Notes under the pieces: model-generated
The model's database searches: none
Told to the model about the DNA's origin: nothing
The model's input: the letters and a program-made list of their open reading frames with translations, nothing else
Shown: positions 1 through 6,042 of the stretch, piece by piece
How the letters are laid out: each line of letters opens with the position of its first letter
Numbering within the stretch: the first letter of the stretch is position 1
From: a virus
Strand: one strand, 5' to 3'
Virus record (IMG/VR): IMGVR_UViG_3300013006_002374
Coordinates: 1 to 32,055 of that record
DNA length: 32,055 bases
Translations under genes and position numbers: made by a program

Positions 1-1
1 A

Positions 2-940
2 TTAACCACTCTGGTTGTTTTGGCTCTGGTGGGTCATAGTGCCTTTGCTTCTGTTGTGTCATTTGTAAAAAATGATGTGTATAGCATCAAAGATACAAAC
101 AAAGTTACAACTACTCTGAATGACAAAGTGGAGCCAGACACTCAAATAGGCACCGGTGCACAAAGCATGTGTGAATTGTCACTAGATGATAAATCAGTAA
201 CACGCATAGGAGCCAATGCTGTCTTCACATTTGTAGAACAAGAGCGCTTGGTTAAATGTGACAAGGGAGCATTTCTGGTTTCCAAAGACCCTGCAACAGA
301 CACCATGACAGTTACCACAGGCAGTGTTACTGCTGCTGTTAATGGCAGCACTGTGATGTTTGATGTGACAGGTGATGCAACCCATGTTGCTGTGGCTGAA
401 ACAACTACTGGAGTTGTTGTGACAGATAAGAATGGTAAATCTGTCACATTGCAATCTGGGGAAGGTATTTCTGCAACACCTGCAGGCATGGCATCTGCCA
501 CTCCCAGATCTGTGGACGTTAAAGACCTAACATCTTCACCTCTGTTTACAGAAGCAGGGTTAGCTCCTCTGGCCAATAATGCTTTGATTAAGGGTGTTAT
601 AGGCGCACAAGAATCCGCAAAAGCTACAGGTATATCTTTTACAAGTGAAATTAATGATGTAGTAGCAGGTAGAATTGATAGCGCTACTGCTTTGGCTAGA
701 GCAGGAGGCATGGATACCCCTGGTGTGGATGTGCCTGATATTGATACTGCTGCAGGAGGTGAAGCTGCAGGCAGTAATGCTGCAGCAGGTAGCGGAGCAG
801 GGGCCATCTCTGGTTCACAACAATTCAATCCATTAATGAATCCTCTGTTGAATCCTAACCTTGTGCCACCTGTAACTTCCTCTCCCCTGCCTTCACTAGC
901 TACACCAATAGGAAGTGATATCACTCCCTTTCCTAGATAG
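2..940 (+). CDS. FecR-domain secreted protein, 5' truncated
   Basis: The reading frame is open from the window edge, so the start lies upstream; the TTG at 20 is not a convincing start. The visible N-terminus (LTTLVVLALVGHSAFAS) is the hydrophobic core and cleavage region of a signal peptide, so the product should be exported. About residues 10-150 follow the FecR pattern: a V-x-G/D-x-V opening, the GTGAQSMCELSLDDKS segment resembling the family's 'I-x-T-G-x-x-S-x-x-x-L-x-x-x-D-G-S' stretch, and beta-rich repeats of T, V and G. The C-terminal third is Ala/Gly/Pro rich and low complexity (AAGGEAAGSNAAAGSGAGA), ending in a proline-rich tail. In bacteria FecR domains sense or bind at the periplasmic face; the role in a phage is unknown. 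Cell-surface or virion location is inference. Confidence 0.65.
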   Translation, partial: LTTLVVLALVGHSAFASVVSFVKNDVYSIKDTNKVTTTLNDKVEPDTQIGTGAQSMCELSLDDKSVTRIGANAVFTFVEQERLVKCDKGAFLVSKDPATDTMTVTTGSVTAAVNGSTVMFDVTGDATHVAVAETTTGVVVTDKNGKSVTLQSGEGISATPAGMASATPRSVDVKDLTSSPLFTEAGLAPLANNALIKGVIGAQESAKATGISFTSEINDVVAGRIDSATALARAGGMDTPGVDVPDIDTAAGGEAAGSNAAAGSGAGAISGSQQFNPLMNPLLNPNLVPPVTSSPLPSLATPIGSDITPFPR

Positions 941-960
941 TCAGGTAAGAACGGACCAAT

Positions 961-1548
961 TTAGGCAAAAATATCTTTACCCTCTGTAACCAGCTGACGC
1001 AACTGTGACAAGGTCTTGCCTGTTCTATATTCAAAATGCGGATAGTCCTTAAACGATTTCCAATTACCACCCCACTCAATATTATATTTTTCTGCAACAA
1101 CTGCAGCTTTGTTATGAAATGCTTCTGCTTCCGAAGGCTTTAATCCATCTAGATATTTACCATCCTTAAAAACACCCATATCAACTGCAATGCCATAATT
1201 GTGATTACTGTACCCGGGCTTTGCATTAGTTACAATCTTACCCGGGGATGTTCTTCCTTGGGCATAAATCTTGGCTTGTTCATCCCACGTTCTATTTCCC
1301 GAAATTGCCTTATACTCATAACCATGTGCAGCTGCCATAATTTGGCATTCTGCTATCCAATTTTTAAAGACTTGTTGCACCTTTGAATGCAATGTTGCTA
1401 CATTTTTTGAACTTCTTTCATCTAAAACAGATAAGTCCTGCTTCTCATCAACCATAGGTATTGATTTGGGGGTACTCTCTACTGGTTTAGCTACAGATCT
1501 CTCAGGAACGTTTTTGCGTAGATTATTATCTCTAGATGACCAGCCCAT
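961..1548 (-). CDS. M15-family peptidoglycan peptidase (endolysin)
   Basis: 195 residues. The C-terminal half is a zinc D,D- or L,D-peptidase of the M15 (VanY/L-alanyl-D-glutamate peptidase) type: SNHNYGIAVD contributes His116 and Asp123, and YPHFEY contributes His171, the usual zinc ligands; RTWDEQAKIYAQGRT matches the family's substrate-side 'R-s-x-x-e-Q' segment. It should cut stem peptides of peptidoglycan at lysis. The N-terminal 50 residues are polar and unassigned. I chose ATG at 1546-1548 because AAGGA lies seven bases upstream; an in-frame TTG two codons earlier would sit directly against the AAGGA and is unlikely. It is the last gene of a minus-strand lysis block and starts just after the stop of the 49-residue lipoprotein gene. 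Confidence 0.88.
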   Translation of the reverse strand: MGWSSRDNNLRKNVPERSVAKPVESTPKSIPMVDEKQDLSVLDERSSKNVATLHSKVQQVFKNWIAECQIMAAAHGYEYKAISGNRTWDEQAKIYAQGRTSPGKIVTNAKPGYSNHNYGIAVDMGVFKDGKYLDGLKPSEAEAFHNKAAVVAEKYNIEWGGNWKSFKDYPHFEYRTGKTLSQLRQLVTEGKDIFA

Positions 1549-1550
1549 TA

Positions 1551-1700
1551 TCAATCCTTAAATAATTTTCCAGTAGTTGCATCTTCTGCTGCTTGCATTG
1601 TGGGTGTTTCAGGATATTTTGTAGGCTCAGATTTATATTCAGAAACCGGTGAACAGCTTGTTACAGAGAGTAATATAAGACCTAATAAAGCCTTGTTCAT
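1551..1700 (-). CDS. 49-residue lipoprotein in lysis module
   Basis: A short gene that a length cut-off would miss. The product starts MNKALLGLILLSVTSCSPV: a lysine, a hydrophobic stretch and a lipobox (SVTSC, Cys16), so a lipid-anchored envelope protein of about 34 residues after processing, polar and proline/threonine containing. Its ATG overlaps the TGA of the upstream lipoprotein gene (ATGA), and its TGA lies three bases before the endolysin start codon, so translational coupling is likely. Position next to the endolysin and small lipoprotein character fit an outer-membrane spanin subunit (Rz1-like), but I see no overlapping Rz partner in another frame, so the spanin role is inference. 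Confidence 0.7.
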   Translation of the reverse strand: MNKALLGLILLSVTSCSPVSEYKSEPTKYPETPTMQAAEDATTGKLFKD

Positions 1701-2116
1701 TTGATTAAATCTTTTGTTTTATCCCAAATGGAATCAGGTTCTTTTCCATCTTTACGCCACGAATTTAATATGGCATAATACACTAAATGCTGCTGATCTA
1801 TGATATAGAGCTTATTATTAAGTTTATCAGTATATTCTGTAATACCGTCATTATCGTTAAGTTCTACCCCTTTAAAGGACCTAAATCTTACCTTATACGC
1901 TTTGATGAGGGTATTGTAGCGGAGCAAACCAAAAGGAGTAATAAGACCCCGTCCGTCGTCAGTAAAGCCAATAAAGCCAGAATTTTGTACATCATATCCT
2001 TTGGGCGTTGTTGCATCATATGAGGCTATTTCATCTTTTACTTTATCAGGTGTAACTGTTGTACACGAGCATAATAAAAAACTACTCAGAGAGAATATCG
2101 CGAATTTTTTTAACAT
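1697..2116 (-). CDS. Lipoprotein of lysis module
   Basis: 139 residues with a clear lipoprotein signal: MLKKFAIFSLSSFLLCSC, lipobox FLLCSC, so membrane anchored after processing. The mature part is mixed alpha/beta with aromatic residues (FIGFTDDGRGLITPFGLLRY) and has no motif I recognise. AAGGA lies five bases before the ATG. The 5' end overlaps the end of the upstream one-TM gene by 35 bases and the 3' end overlaps the next gene by four bases (ATGA). The lysis context is sure from neighbours; a specific role (spanin, antiholin partner, or superinfection-exclusion lipoprotein) cannot be decided. Confidence 0.7.
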   Translation of the reverse strand: MLKKFAIFSLSSFLLCSCTTVTPDKVKDEIASYDATTPKGYDVQNSGFIGFTDDGRGLITPFGLLRYNTLIKAYKVRFRSFKGVELNDNDGITEYTDKLNNKLYIIDQQHLVYYAILNSWRKDGKEPDSIWDKTKDLIK

Positions 2117-2282
2117 CTTTATCCTTTATTGCCTTCTCAATTTCATCATTATAGTCAGCTTCTTTTTGCTGTACTTGAGCTTTCTTCATCTCTGGAGTAT
2201 TTTTTGCACCAAAAACATTATTGATGGCAGAAAAAATACCAGCAATAGCACTCACTACTGCTTCAAAAATACCTGTGGGCAT
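2082..2282 (-). CDS. Small one-TM protein with charged helical tail
   Basis: 66 residues. Residues 4-26 (GIFEAVVSAIAGIFSAINNVFG) form a single membrane-length, Ala/Ile/Phe-rich helix; residues 30-66 are highly charged and helical (MKKAQVQQKEADYNDEIEKA), like a short coiled coil. This layout fits either an inner-membrane spanin subunit with a very short periplasmic rod or a small class holin. It lies between two lipoprotein genes in the lysis block and overlaps the following one by 35 bases. ATG at 2280-2282 is used; no strong ribosome site is visible, only GAG nearby. No family recognised. Confidence 0.6.
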   Translation of the reverse strand: MPTGIFEAVVSAIAGIFSAINNVFGAKNTPEMKKAQVQQKEADYNDEIEKAIKDKDVKKIRDILSE

Positions 2283-2286
2283 AATG

Positions 2287-2730
2287 TTACTCTACGTAAC
2301 TTGAAGTTGCGTCCTTACATCCTTTGGCAATAGCATTCAACACATCAATGGCGAGTTTTGTATTGCCACCAATTTTATTGAATTGTGTTGCATAGAGATC
2401 CTTAATCGATGTAATGTAGTTTACCCAGTGAGTTTTTTCTGCAGGAAGATAATCTGTCAAAGCTTTCTGTAGCTGCTCTGGGGTTGGAGCTGTGCCTTTT
2501 GTTAAACCCTCTACAATTGTTGCAACATGATTAATCATTTTGGCCTTCTCTGCTCTATCAGCTGGCGATAGTGCTTTGTCAAGAACAATGGTGCATGTTA
2601 ATGTAACAGCCGGGGCAATATAAGGCAACGCGTTTTCTGTTGTTTGAGCTGGATCAATTCTACCAGTCTCTGTGGTTGCACAGCCTACTACAAAAAAGGG
2701 AACTAAGATAAACGGTAAAAGATTTTTCAT
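2287..2730 (-). CDS. Lipoprotein, helical, lysis-associated
   Basis: 147 residues from the ATG at 2728-2730 (MKNLLPFILVPFFVVGCATT). The lipobox FVVGC places the lipidated Cys at residue 17; the mature part is mainly helical with two further Cys residues (TLTCTIVL and KGCKDATS). An upstream TTG seven codons earlier is less likely because it would put charged and polar residues before the signal. Starts seven bases after the stop of the holin-like gene, so it is probably the second gene of the lysis transcript. No conserved family recognised; envelope location is supported by the signal, function is not. Confidence 0.65.
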   Translation of the reverse strand: MKNLLPFILVPFFVVGCATTETGRIDPAQTTENALPYIAPAVTLTCTIVLDKALSPADRAEKAKMINHVATIVEGLTKGTAPTPEQLQKALTDYLPAEKTHWVNYITSIKDLYATQFNKIGGNTKLAIDVLNAIAKGCKDATSSYVE

Positions 2731-2734
2731 AAAG

Positions 2735-2992
2735 CTATTTAGTAGTTTCAACTAATAATTCTACTGCCTTATTTTTTTTGTCTTTATGTTGATGTTGTAC
2801 ACGCGAGATGGTCTGATCTATATATGCCCTGACTGCTATTAGCCCCTGTAATACTACATTTGAGATTATAATTATTGCCGCTATTCCAGATATTTCGCTA
2901 AATGATTTATACTTACTTAGATCTGTAATAACCGCTGGCAAAGCTGCAATTGCAAAGTATAACACACCTCTTAACCATGCACAATCTTTCAT
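2735..2992 (-). CDS. Putative holin
   Basis: 85 residues. Two predicted membrane helices, about residues 7-25 (VLYFAIAALPAVITDL) and 33-52 (IAAIIIISNVVLQGLIAVRA), with a short loop and a strongly basic, polar tail (QHQHKDKKNKAV). This is the general shape of a class II holin. I chose ATG at 2990-2992 because an AATAAATA late-promoter motif lies five bases upstream; an alternative ATG at 3014-3016 would add MNDKINNI. It heads the minus-strand lysis block. The holin call rests on topology plus context, as no sequence family is recognisable. Confidence 0.6.
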   Translation of the reverse strand: MKDCAWLRGVLYFAIAALPAVITDLSKYKSFSEISGIAAIIIISNVVLQGLIAVRAYIDQTISRVQHQHKDKKNKAVELLVETTK

Positions 2993-2997
2993 TATAT

Positions 2998-3005
2998 TAT
3001 TTATT
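2998..3005 (-). promoter_or_regulatory. T4-type late promoter for lysis block
   Basis: AATAAATA on the minus strand, five bases before the chosen holin start codon. It matches the T4 late -10 element TATAAATA at seven of eight positions. It would make the lysis module late-expressed, as expected. Confidence 0.5.
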
Positions 3006-3061
3006 TTGTCATTCATTTTCTTTGTTGATTTATTATACTTATACGTTATTATTAAAAAATG

Positions 3062-3069
3062 AAAGGAGG
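3062..3069 (+). promoter_or_regulatory. Consensus ribosome binding site
   Basis: AAAGGAGG, seven bases before the ATG at 3077; far stronger than the sites of most genes here and decisive for the start of the 65-residue gene. Confidence 0.8.
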
Positions 3070-3076
3070 AATTAAT

Positions 3077-3274
3077 ATGTCGATTGATTATACAAGTAAG
3101 GATCTTCGCCCGAAGACGTTCTACGTTAAGATGGAACGTGCTCGTAATGGCGAATTCACCGTCAAGCGCGCCCGAGTCTTGGAGCAAAAGAACCAATTTG
3201 CTACCACGATCCGTCGCGTAGATGCTCGTGATCTAACCCGTGCCATTCGCAAGAGTGGTTTGCAGGTTGCCTAA
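3077..3274 (+). CDS. Small arginine-rich protein, highly translated
   Basis: 65 residues, basic, rich in Arg (all ten Arg codons are CGN, no AGA/AGG), starting MSIDYTSKDLRPKTFYVKM and ending RAIRKSGLQVA. Base composition is clearly more GC-rich than the neighbours. The start is set by a textbook ribosome site, AAAGGAGG at 3062-3069, seven bases before the ATG; an earlier in-frame ATG at 3059 overlaps that site and is rejected. It is monocistronic: divergent from the lysis block and closed by a strong terminator. The features fit an abundant nucleic-acid-binding or structural phage protein. I do not recognise a family. Confidence 0.75.
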   Translation: MSIDYTSKDLRPKTFYVKMERARNGEFTVKRARVLEQKNQFATTIRRVDARDLTRAIRKSGLQVA

Positions 3275-3304
3275 TTCCTCCGCCTGCGACGGTTTCGCAG
3301 ATTT

Positions 3305-3337
3305 AAATACCGGATAGCAATATCCGGTATTTTTTTT
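3305..3337 (+). terminator. Intrinsic terminator
   Basis: A perfect 12-bp stem (AAATACCGGATA / TATCCGGTATTT) closed by a GCAA tetraloop and followed by a run of T to 3337. It lies 30 bases after the 65-residue gene. A second small hairpin (CTGCGA / TCGCAG, 3284-3300) precedes it. Confidence 0.93.
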
Positions 3338-3372
3338 CTAGCAATACGTACATATACAGCTAAAATACTATC

Positions 3373-4164
3373 TTGAATAAAAAATATATTATCTTCAATT
3401 GTACTGCACGCCCGGCAGGTGGGTTAGCAGACCGACTCAAAGGCTTAGTTTCCACATATGCCTTATCTAAGAAATTAAATCGTGAATTTATTGTTAACTG
3501 GACATTTCCACAAAAGCTAAATACCGTCCTAGAACCAAACAAATACAACTGGTTGCCTCGCCCCATTCAAGGCTTTACTCAAAAAGATTACTTTTTAATT
3601 GATAATGATAGCTTCAATCAACATAAACATCTCTTCTCACCAGTAAGTGAAATGAATTTTCCAGAGGATCTTGTTACCATTAGAACAAATATTAATTTTT
3701 TACCCTTACTCAATATGACAGAAAGCTTTGCCGATCTATTTGAAGAACTCTTTAAACCAAAATTTACAATTCCTTCCTTACAAGAATATGTTGGCTTCAG
3801 TGCGCGGTTTGGCGGCACACAAAGTAATTGGGCGGACTCAGATTTTGATAGAGTTGTAACTTATGATTATGCTTTTGAAAGCTTGCAGGAGCAAATGTCT
3901 AAAAATAAAAATAAAAAACTTTTTATCTGTACAGACAGTAGCGCTTTTTTAGAATTTTTAAAAGATAAAGGTGTAGATTTTCTTACAACTGAAGGCTATG
4001 CCGAACATATCGACCATGAGGGCTGCACTGAGCAGGGATTCAAAAAGGTATTTGAAGATTTCTTTATATTAAGACAGTGTGATCCTATATTAACAATTAA
4101 GGGAGAATTTGCCAAGACTGTAATTGGTTCTTTCCCTACTAGCAAAACGCTAGTAACTCTGTAA
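3373..4164 (+). CDS. Fucosyltransferase-like glycosyltransferase (NodZ/FUT8 type)
   Basis: 263 residues from a TTG start (in-frame stop 12 bases upstream; no ATG nearby and no clear ribosome site). The N-terminus CTARPAGGLADRLKGLVSTY followed by ALSKKLNREFIVNW matches the 'G-G-L-G-D-R-L-x-G-L-x-x-A-x-x-L-A' opening of NodZ/FUT8-like GT-B fucosyltransferases, and FICTDSSAFLEFLK resembles their late 'x-x-T-D-s' nucleotide-sugar motif. Expected to move fucose or a similar deoxysugar from a GDP-sugar to a glycan acceptor in the cytoplasm. First gene of the glycan island, just before a small gene and the tmRNA. Family call fairly secure; donor and acceptor are not. Confidence 0.7.
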   Translation: MNKKYIIFNCTARPAGGLADRLKGLVSTYALSKKLNREFIVNWTFPQKLNTVLEPNKYNWLPRPIQGFTQKDYFLIDNDSFNQHKHLFSPVSEMNFPEDLVTIRTNINFLPLLNMTESFADLFEELFKPKFTIPSLQEYVGFSARFGGTQSNWADSDFDRVVTYDYAFESLQEQMSKNKNKKLFICTDSSAFLEFLKDKGVDFLTTEGYAEHIDHEGCTEQGFKKVFEDFFILRQCDPILTIKGEFAKTVIGSFPTSKTLVTL

Positions 4165-4171
4165 ATAGATT

Positions 4172-4393
4172 ATGGGCGCAGCAAAAGTAACAGCAAGACC
4201 TGGATCAAAAAACTCCATACATAGGAGTCGATATTTGTTAGTTAATAACGAAAAACAATTAGTTGCTCCCATATGGTATCATGGATCGCGAGAAGGACAC
4301 GGCAATTATATGGCTGGTACGGTTGGTGGCAGTACAGTAGAGGATAATACTGGTCGACCCATTCCTTTCAGACAGATTGGCTTTGTAGAATAA
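4172..4393 (+). CDS. Small conserved-looking protein, unknown function
   Basis: 73 residues (starts MGAAKVTARPGSKN, ends RQIGFVE), Gly/Arg rich with a central WYHGSREGHGNYMAG. No signal peptide or membrane helix. It begins seven bases after the fucosyltransferase-like gene and ends 24 bases before the late promoter of the tmRNA, so it could share the upstream transcript. The composition suggests a compact beta-rich structural protein, but I recognise no family and give no function. Confidence 0.55.
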   Translation: MGAAKVTARPGSKNSIHRSRYLLVNNEKQLVAPIWYHGSREGHGNYMAGTVGGSTVEDNTGRPIPFRQIGFVE

Positions 4394-4416
4394 GCTTGAT
4401 CTCTTGCGAATTGCAT

Positions 4417-4425
4417 CTATAAATA
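4417..4425 (+). promoter_or_regulatory. T4-type late promoter of tmRNA
   Basis: CTATAAATA exactly matches the T4 late consensus TATAAATA. A start about six bases downstream would give a leader of roughly 30 nt before the mature 5' end at 4464, to be removed by RNase P. The leader contains a small TAAAGC/GCTTTA hairpin (4431-4445). Confidence 0.7.
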
Positions 4426-4463
4426 AATTGTAAAGCAAAGCTTTATATTGTTCTTTATCAACT

Positions 4464-4869
4464 GGGGCTGTAATGGTATCGATTGAATGGTGGAGTTTGT
4501 GAGTGCAGGTACTGGGGCATGCCAGTATAAAATAGCAACAAACCTTAAATGCCGAAGACAACTTCGACATGGCTATGAGTCTCGAAGAGGCTGATGCAAT
4601 TCTTGCTCAGCATGGCTTTGTTGACGCAGAAGCTGAACTCGAACTAGTTTAGTTCGATCGTTCTACTGTAGACTGAAGCTTGTAAAGTAGAGCGTGTTAC
4701 TAGCTTTCGTATAAATTGGGTTTTAACAATTAATAGTTTATACGTATAAAATTGTTATCAGTAAGGGCTTTTTGTTTAGTTTAATCCTTATGAAAGTTCA
4801 ACTAAAATAAACTTGTAGTACTTATAAGTGAAATTATTCAAGACGAGAGTTCAATTCTCTCCAGCTCCA
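4464..4869 (+). ncRNA. ssrA: Phage-encoded one-piece tmRNA
   Basis: About 406 nt. The acceptor stem GGGGCTG (4464-4470) pairs with CAGCTCC (4862-4868), followed by discriminator A; CCA is not encoded. The T arm is GAGAG-TTCAATT-CTCTC (4845-4861). Helix 2 includes TTGAAT (4483-4488) with ATTCAA (4836-4841). A PK1 stem TACTGG/CCAGTA is at 4510-4527. PK2 (4662-4667/4686-4691 with 4675-4680/4702-4707), PK3 (4708-4715/4737-4744 with 4724-4730/4751-4757) and PK4 (4761-4766/4786-4791 with 4775-4781/4800-4806) all form. The tag frame runs from GCC at 4551 to TAG at 4650-4652; the stop lies at the loop of helix 5 (4639-4644/4652-4657), as in bacterial tmRNA. It rescues stalled ribosomes by alanine charging and template switch. 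The tag begins AEDNF but is 33 residues long and ends in ELELV rather than AA. Confidence 0.95.
4551..4652 (+). other. tmRNA tag reading frame, 33 residues
   Basis: Resume codon GCC, then a peptide starting AEDNFDMAMSLEEADAIL and ending AQHGFVDAEAELELV, stop TAG. The opening resembles the common bacterial A-(N/E)-D-N-(F/Y) start. The rest is acidic and helix-prone and has no terminal Ala-Ala, the usual ClpXP signal. Codons are GC-richer than the surrounding genes. Confidence 0.85.
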
Positions 4870-4881
4870 GGTACTTAAAAA

Positions 4882-5370
4882 TTATTTTTCTCCAAAAATA
4901 GCAAACGAGTTGTTTAAATCTACACCGGAATTAAAGACATTTTTATAACCTCTTGAAATCATATAATCCTTTATAATAGTAGAAGAAAAAATATGCTTGT
5001 GTTTTCTATTGTTCCAAGGTCTCCAGTATTCCTGGGAATAGTCGGGTAAATACAGAAAGAGAACCCCACCCACCCTCAAGGTATTGTACCAATAATCCAT
5101 AACATCAACCCAATTGTCTATGTGCTCCAAACAATGGCTGGAAAAGATATAATCTATATTTTGCTCCGGAAGATTGAGAGCATGATACCCATCATTAAAA
5201 CTAATATCAATAGGACGAGATCCAGGAAATGCCCATTCTATTTTCATGCATCCTACATCAACCCCTCTCCCTTCACATACTTGTTGTGCAAAAGGCATAA
5301 TAAACTTTGCCGCGTTTCCTTGTGATTGATATTTTGGATAAAATTTTTTATTGAATTCAATTAATTCCAT
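4882..5370 (-). CDS. SAM-dependent methyltransferase
   Basis: 162 residues from ATG at 5368-5370 (MELIEFNKKFYPKYQS). A compact class I (Methyltransf_11-like) fold: motif I GRGVDVGC, acidic second strand PIDISF, motif IV region DYIFSSHCLEHIDNW, and motif VI-like LRVGGVLFLYLPD. The glycine-rich loop is shorter than usual (VDVGC rather than LDVGCGxG), common in sugar or glycan-cluster methyltransferases. Longer starts would run into the divergent gene at 5440 and are rejected. Located in the glycan island, so methylation of a sugar or glycan end is a reasonable inference. Its end is 12 bases from the tmRNA 3' end on the other strand. Confidence 0.75.
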   Translation of the reverse strand: MELIEFNKKFYPKYQSQGNAAKFIMPFAQQVCEGRGVDVGCMKIEWAFPGSRPIDISFNDGYHALNLPEQNIDYIFSSHCLEHIDNWVDVMDYWYNTLRVGGVLFLYLPDYSQEYWRPWNNRKHKHIFSSTIIKDYMISRGYKNVFNSGVDLNNSFAIFGEK

Positions 5371-5439
5371 ACTTGATTTAATGTATAACCCATAGTTTTC
5401 AAGTACTTGAAAATTTAGTATTGTCACTATACTTAATAG

Positions 5440-6042
5440 ATGGATATAGCGTATTACTGTCTTCATCATCCTGCTTTGTATGATCGTAGACAAAATATCC
5501 AATCACAATTAGATAAACTAAACTTAGCCGTTGAATGGGTTTGTTCTTTTTTACCTAAAGAAATCGAAATACCGGCAACCGCTTATTTTAAGAATAAGAA
5601 TGAATACTCTCTCTACTTAAAGCAGCAATACTGTATTGAACAACAAGTGCAAAAAGAAATTCCTTTGATTATTATATTAGAAGATGATGTTTTGTTGCCA
5701 GAAAATTTTTGTAGCTTTGTTAATAACTGTATAGAAGAGTTTACTTCACTACAAGGGGATTTATTATTTCTTGGAACATGCTGCAATATAACTGCCCGTA
5801 ATATTCAACCAGGTAAAAGTGTTTATTATGAACCTGATTATAAGAGTAGATGTGCGCACTGTTATGCAGTTACTCTATCAGCTGCGAGGGCTATAATGAA
5901 ACATATTAATAGTCAGCAGTGTGCTTATGACTTTAAATTAAACCAAATTATTGCACAGGAGTCTCTCCGTGTATGCTATGCTGAGCCCGGCATACTCCAG
6001 GCCACAGAGGAAAGATTAATAAAATCATCACTACAACTATGA
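5440..6042 (+). CDS. GT25-like glycosyltransferase
   Basis: 200 residues. It has the opening 'x-Y-Y-C-L-x-H-x-x-x-x-D-R-R-x-x-I' typical of LPS glycosyltransferase family 25, the IIILEDDVLLPENF stretch giving the acidic metal/nucleotide motif EDD, and CAHCYAVTLSAARAIM, the family's 'x-A-Y-x-i-s-x-x-g-A-x-x-l' region. Acts on the cytoplasmic side with a nucleotide sugar. It is the first gene of a plus-strand block whose next three genes begin inside the previous stop (ATGA), so they are translationally coupled. Divergent from the methyltransferase; the 69-base gap at 5371-5439 should hold promoters but I cannot fix one. Confidence 0.78.
   Translation: MDIAYYCLHHPALYDRRQNIQSQLDKLNLAVEWVCSFLPKEIEIPATAYFKNKNEYSLYLKQQYCIEQQVQKEIPLIIILEDDVLLPENFCSFVNNCIEEFTSLQGDLLFLGTCCNITARNIQPGKSVYYEPDYKSRCAHCYAVTLSAARAIMKHINSQQCAYDFKLNQIIAQESLRVCYAEPGILQATEERLIKSSLQL

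Noticed and set aside
142-924. Long open frame antisense to the FecR-like gene
   Set aside because: Its composition (P, A, T, S) mirrors the sense gene's repetitive codons; no start signal, no domain, and the sense gene has a signal peptide and a recognisable domain.
1551-2116. Classical nested Rz/Rz1 spanin pair
   Set aside because: The two lipoprotein genes overlap by only four bases and both are lipoproteins; no inner-membrane Rz encloses the small one.
4259-4570. Minus-strand open frame across the tmRNA 5' half
   Set aside because: Overlaps a structurally supported RNA gene and its promoter, and has no protein signature.
4845-4869. Possible separate tRNA at the T-arm
   Set aside because: The T arm and acceptor strand pair with the 5' end at 4464 as part of the tmRNA; no anticodon arm exists. 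I found no independent tRNA gene in the window.
5371-5502. Longer N-terminus for the methyltransferase
   Set aside because: It would run across the divergent gap and into the start of the GT25-like gene; the extra residues do not match the family.
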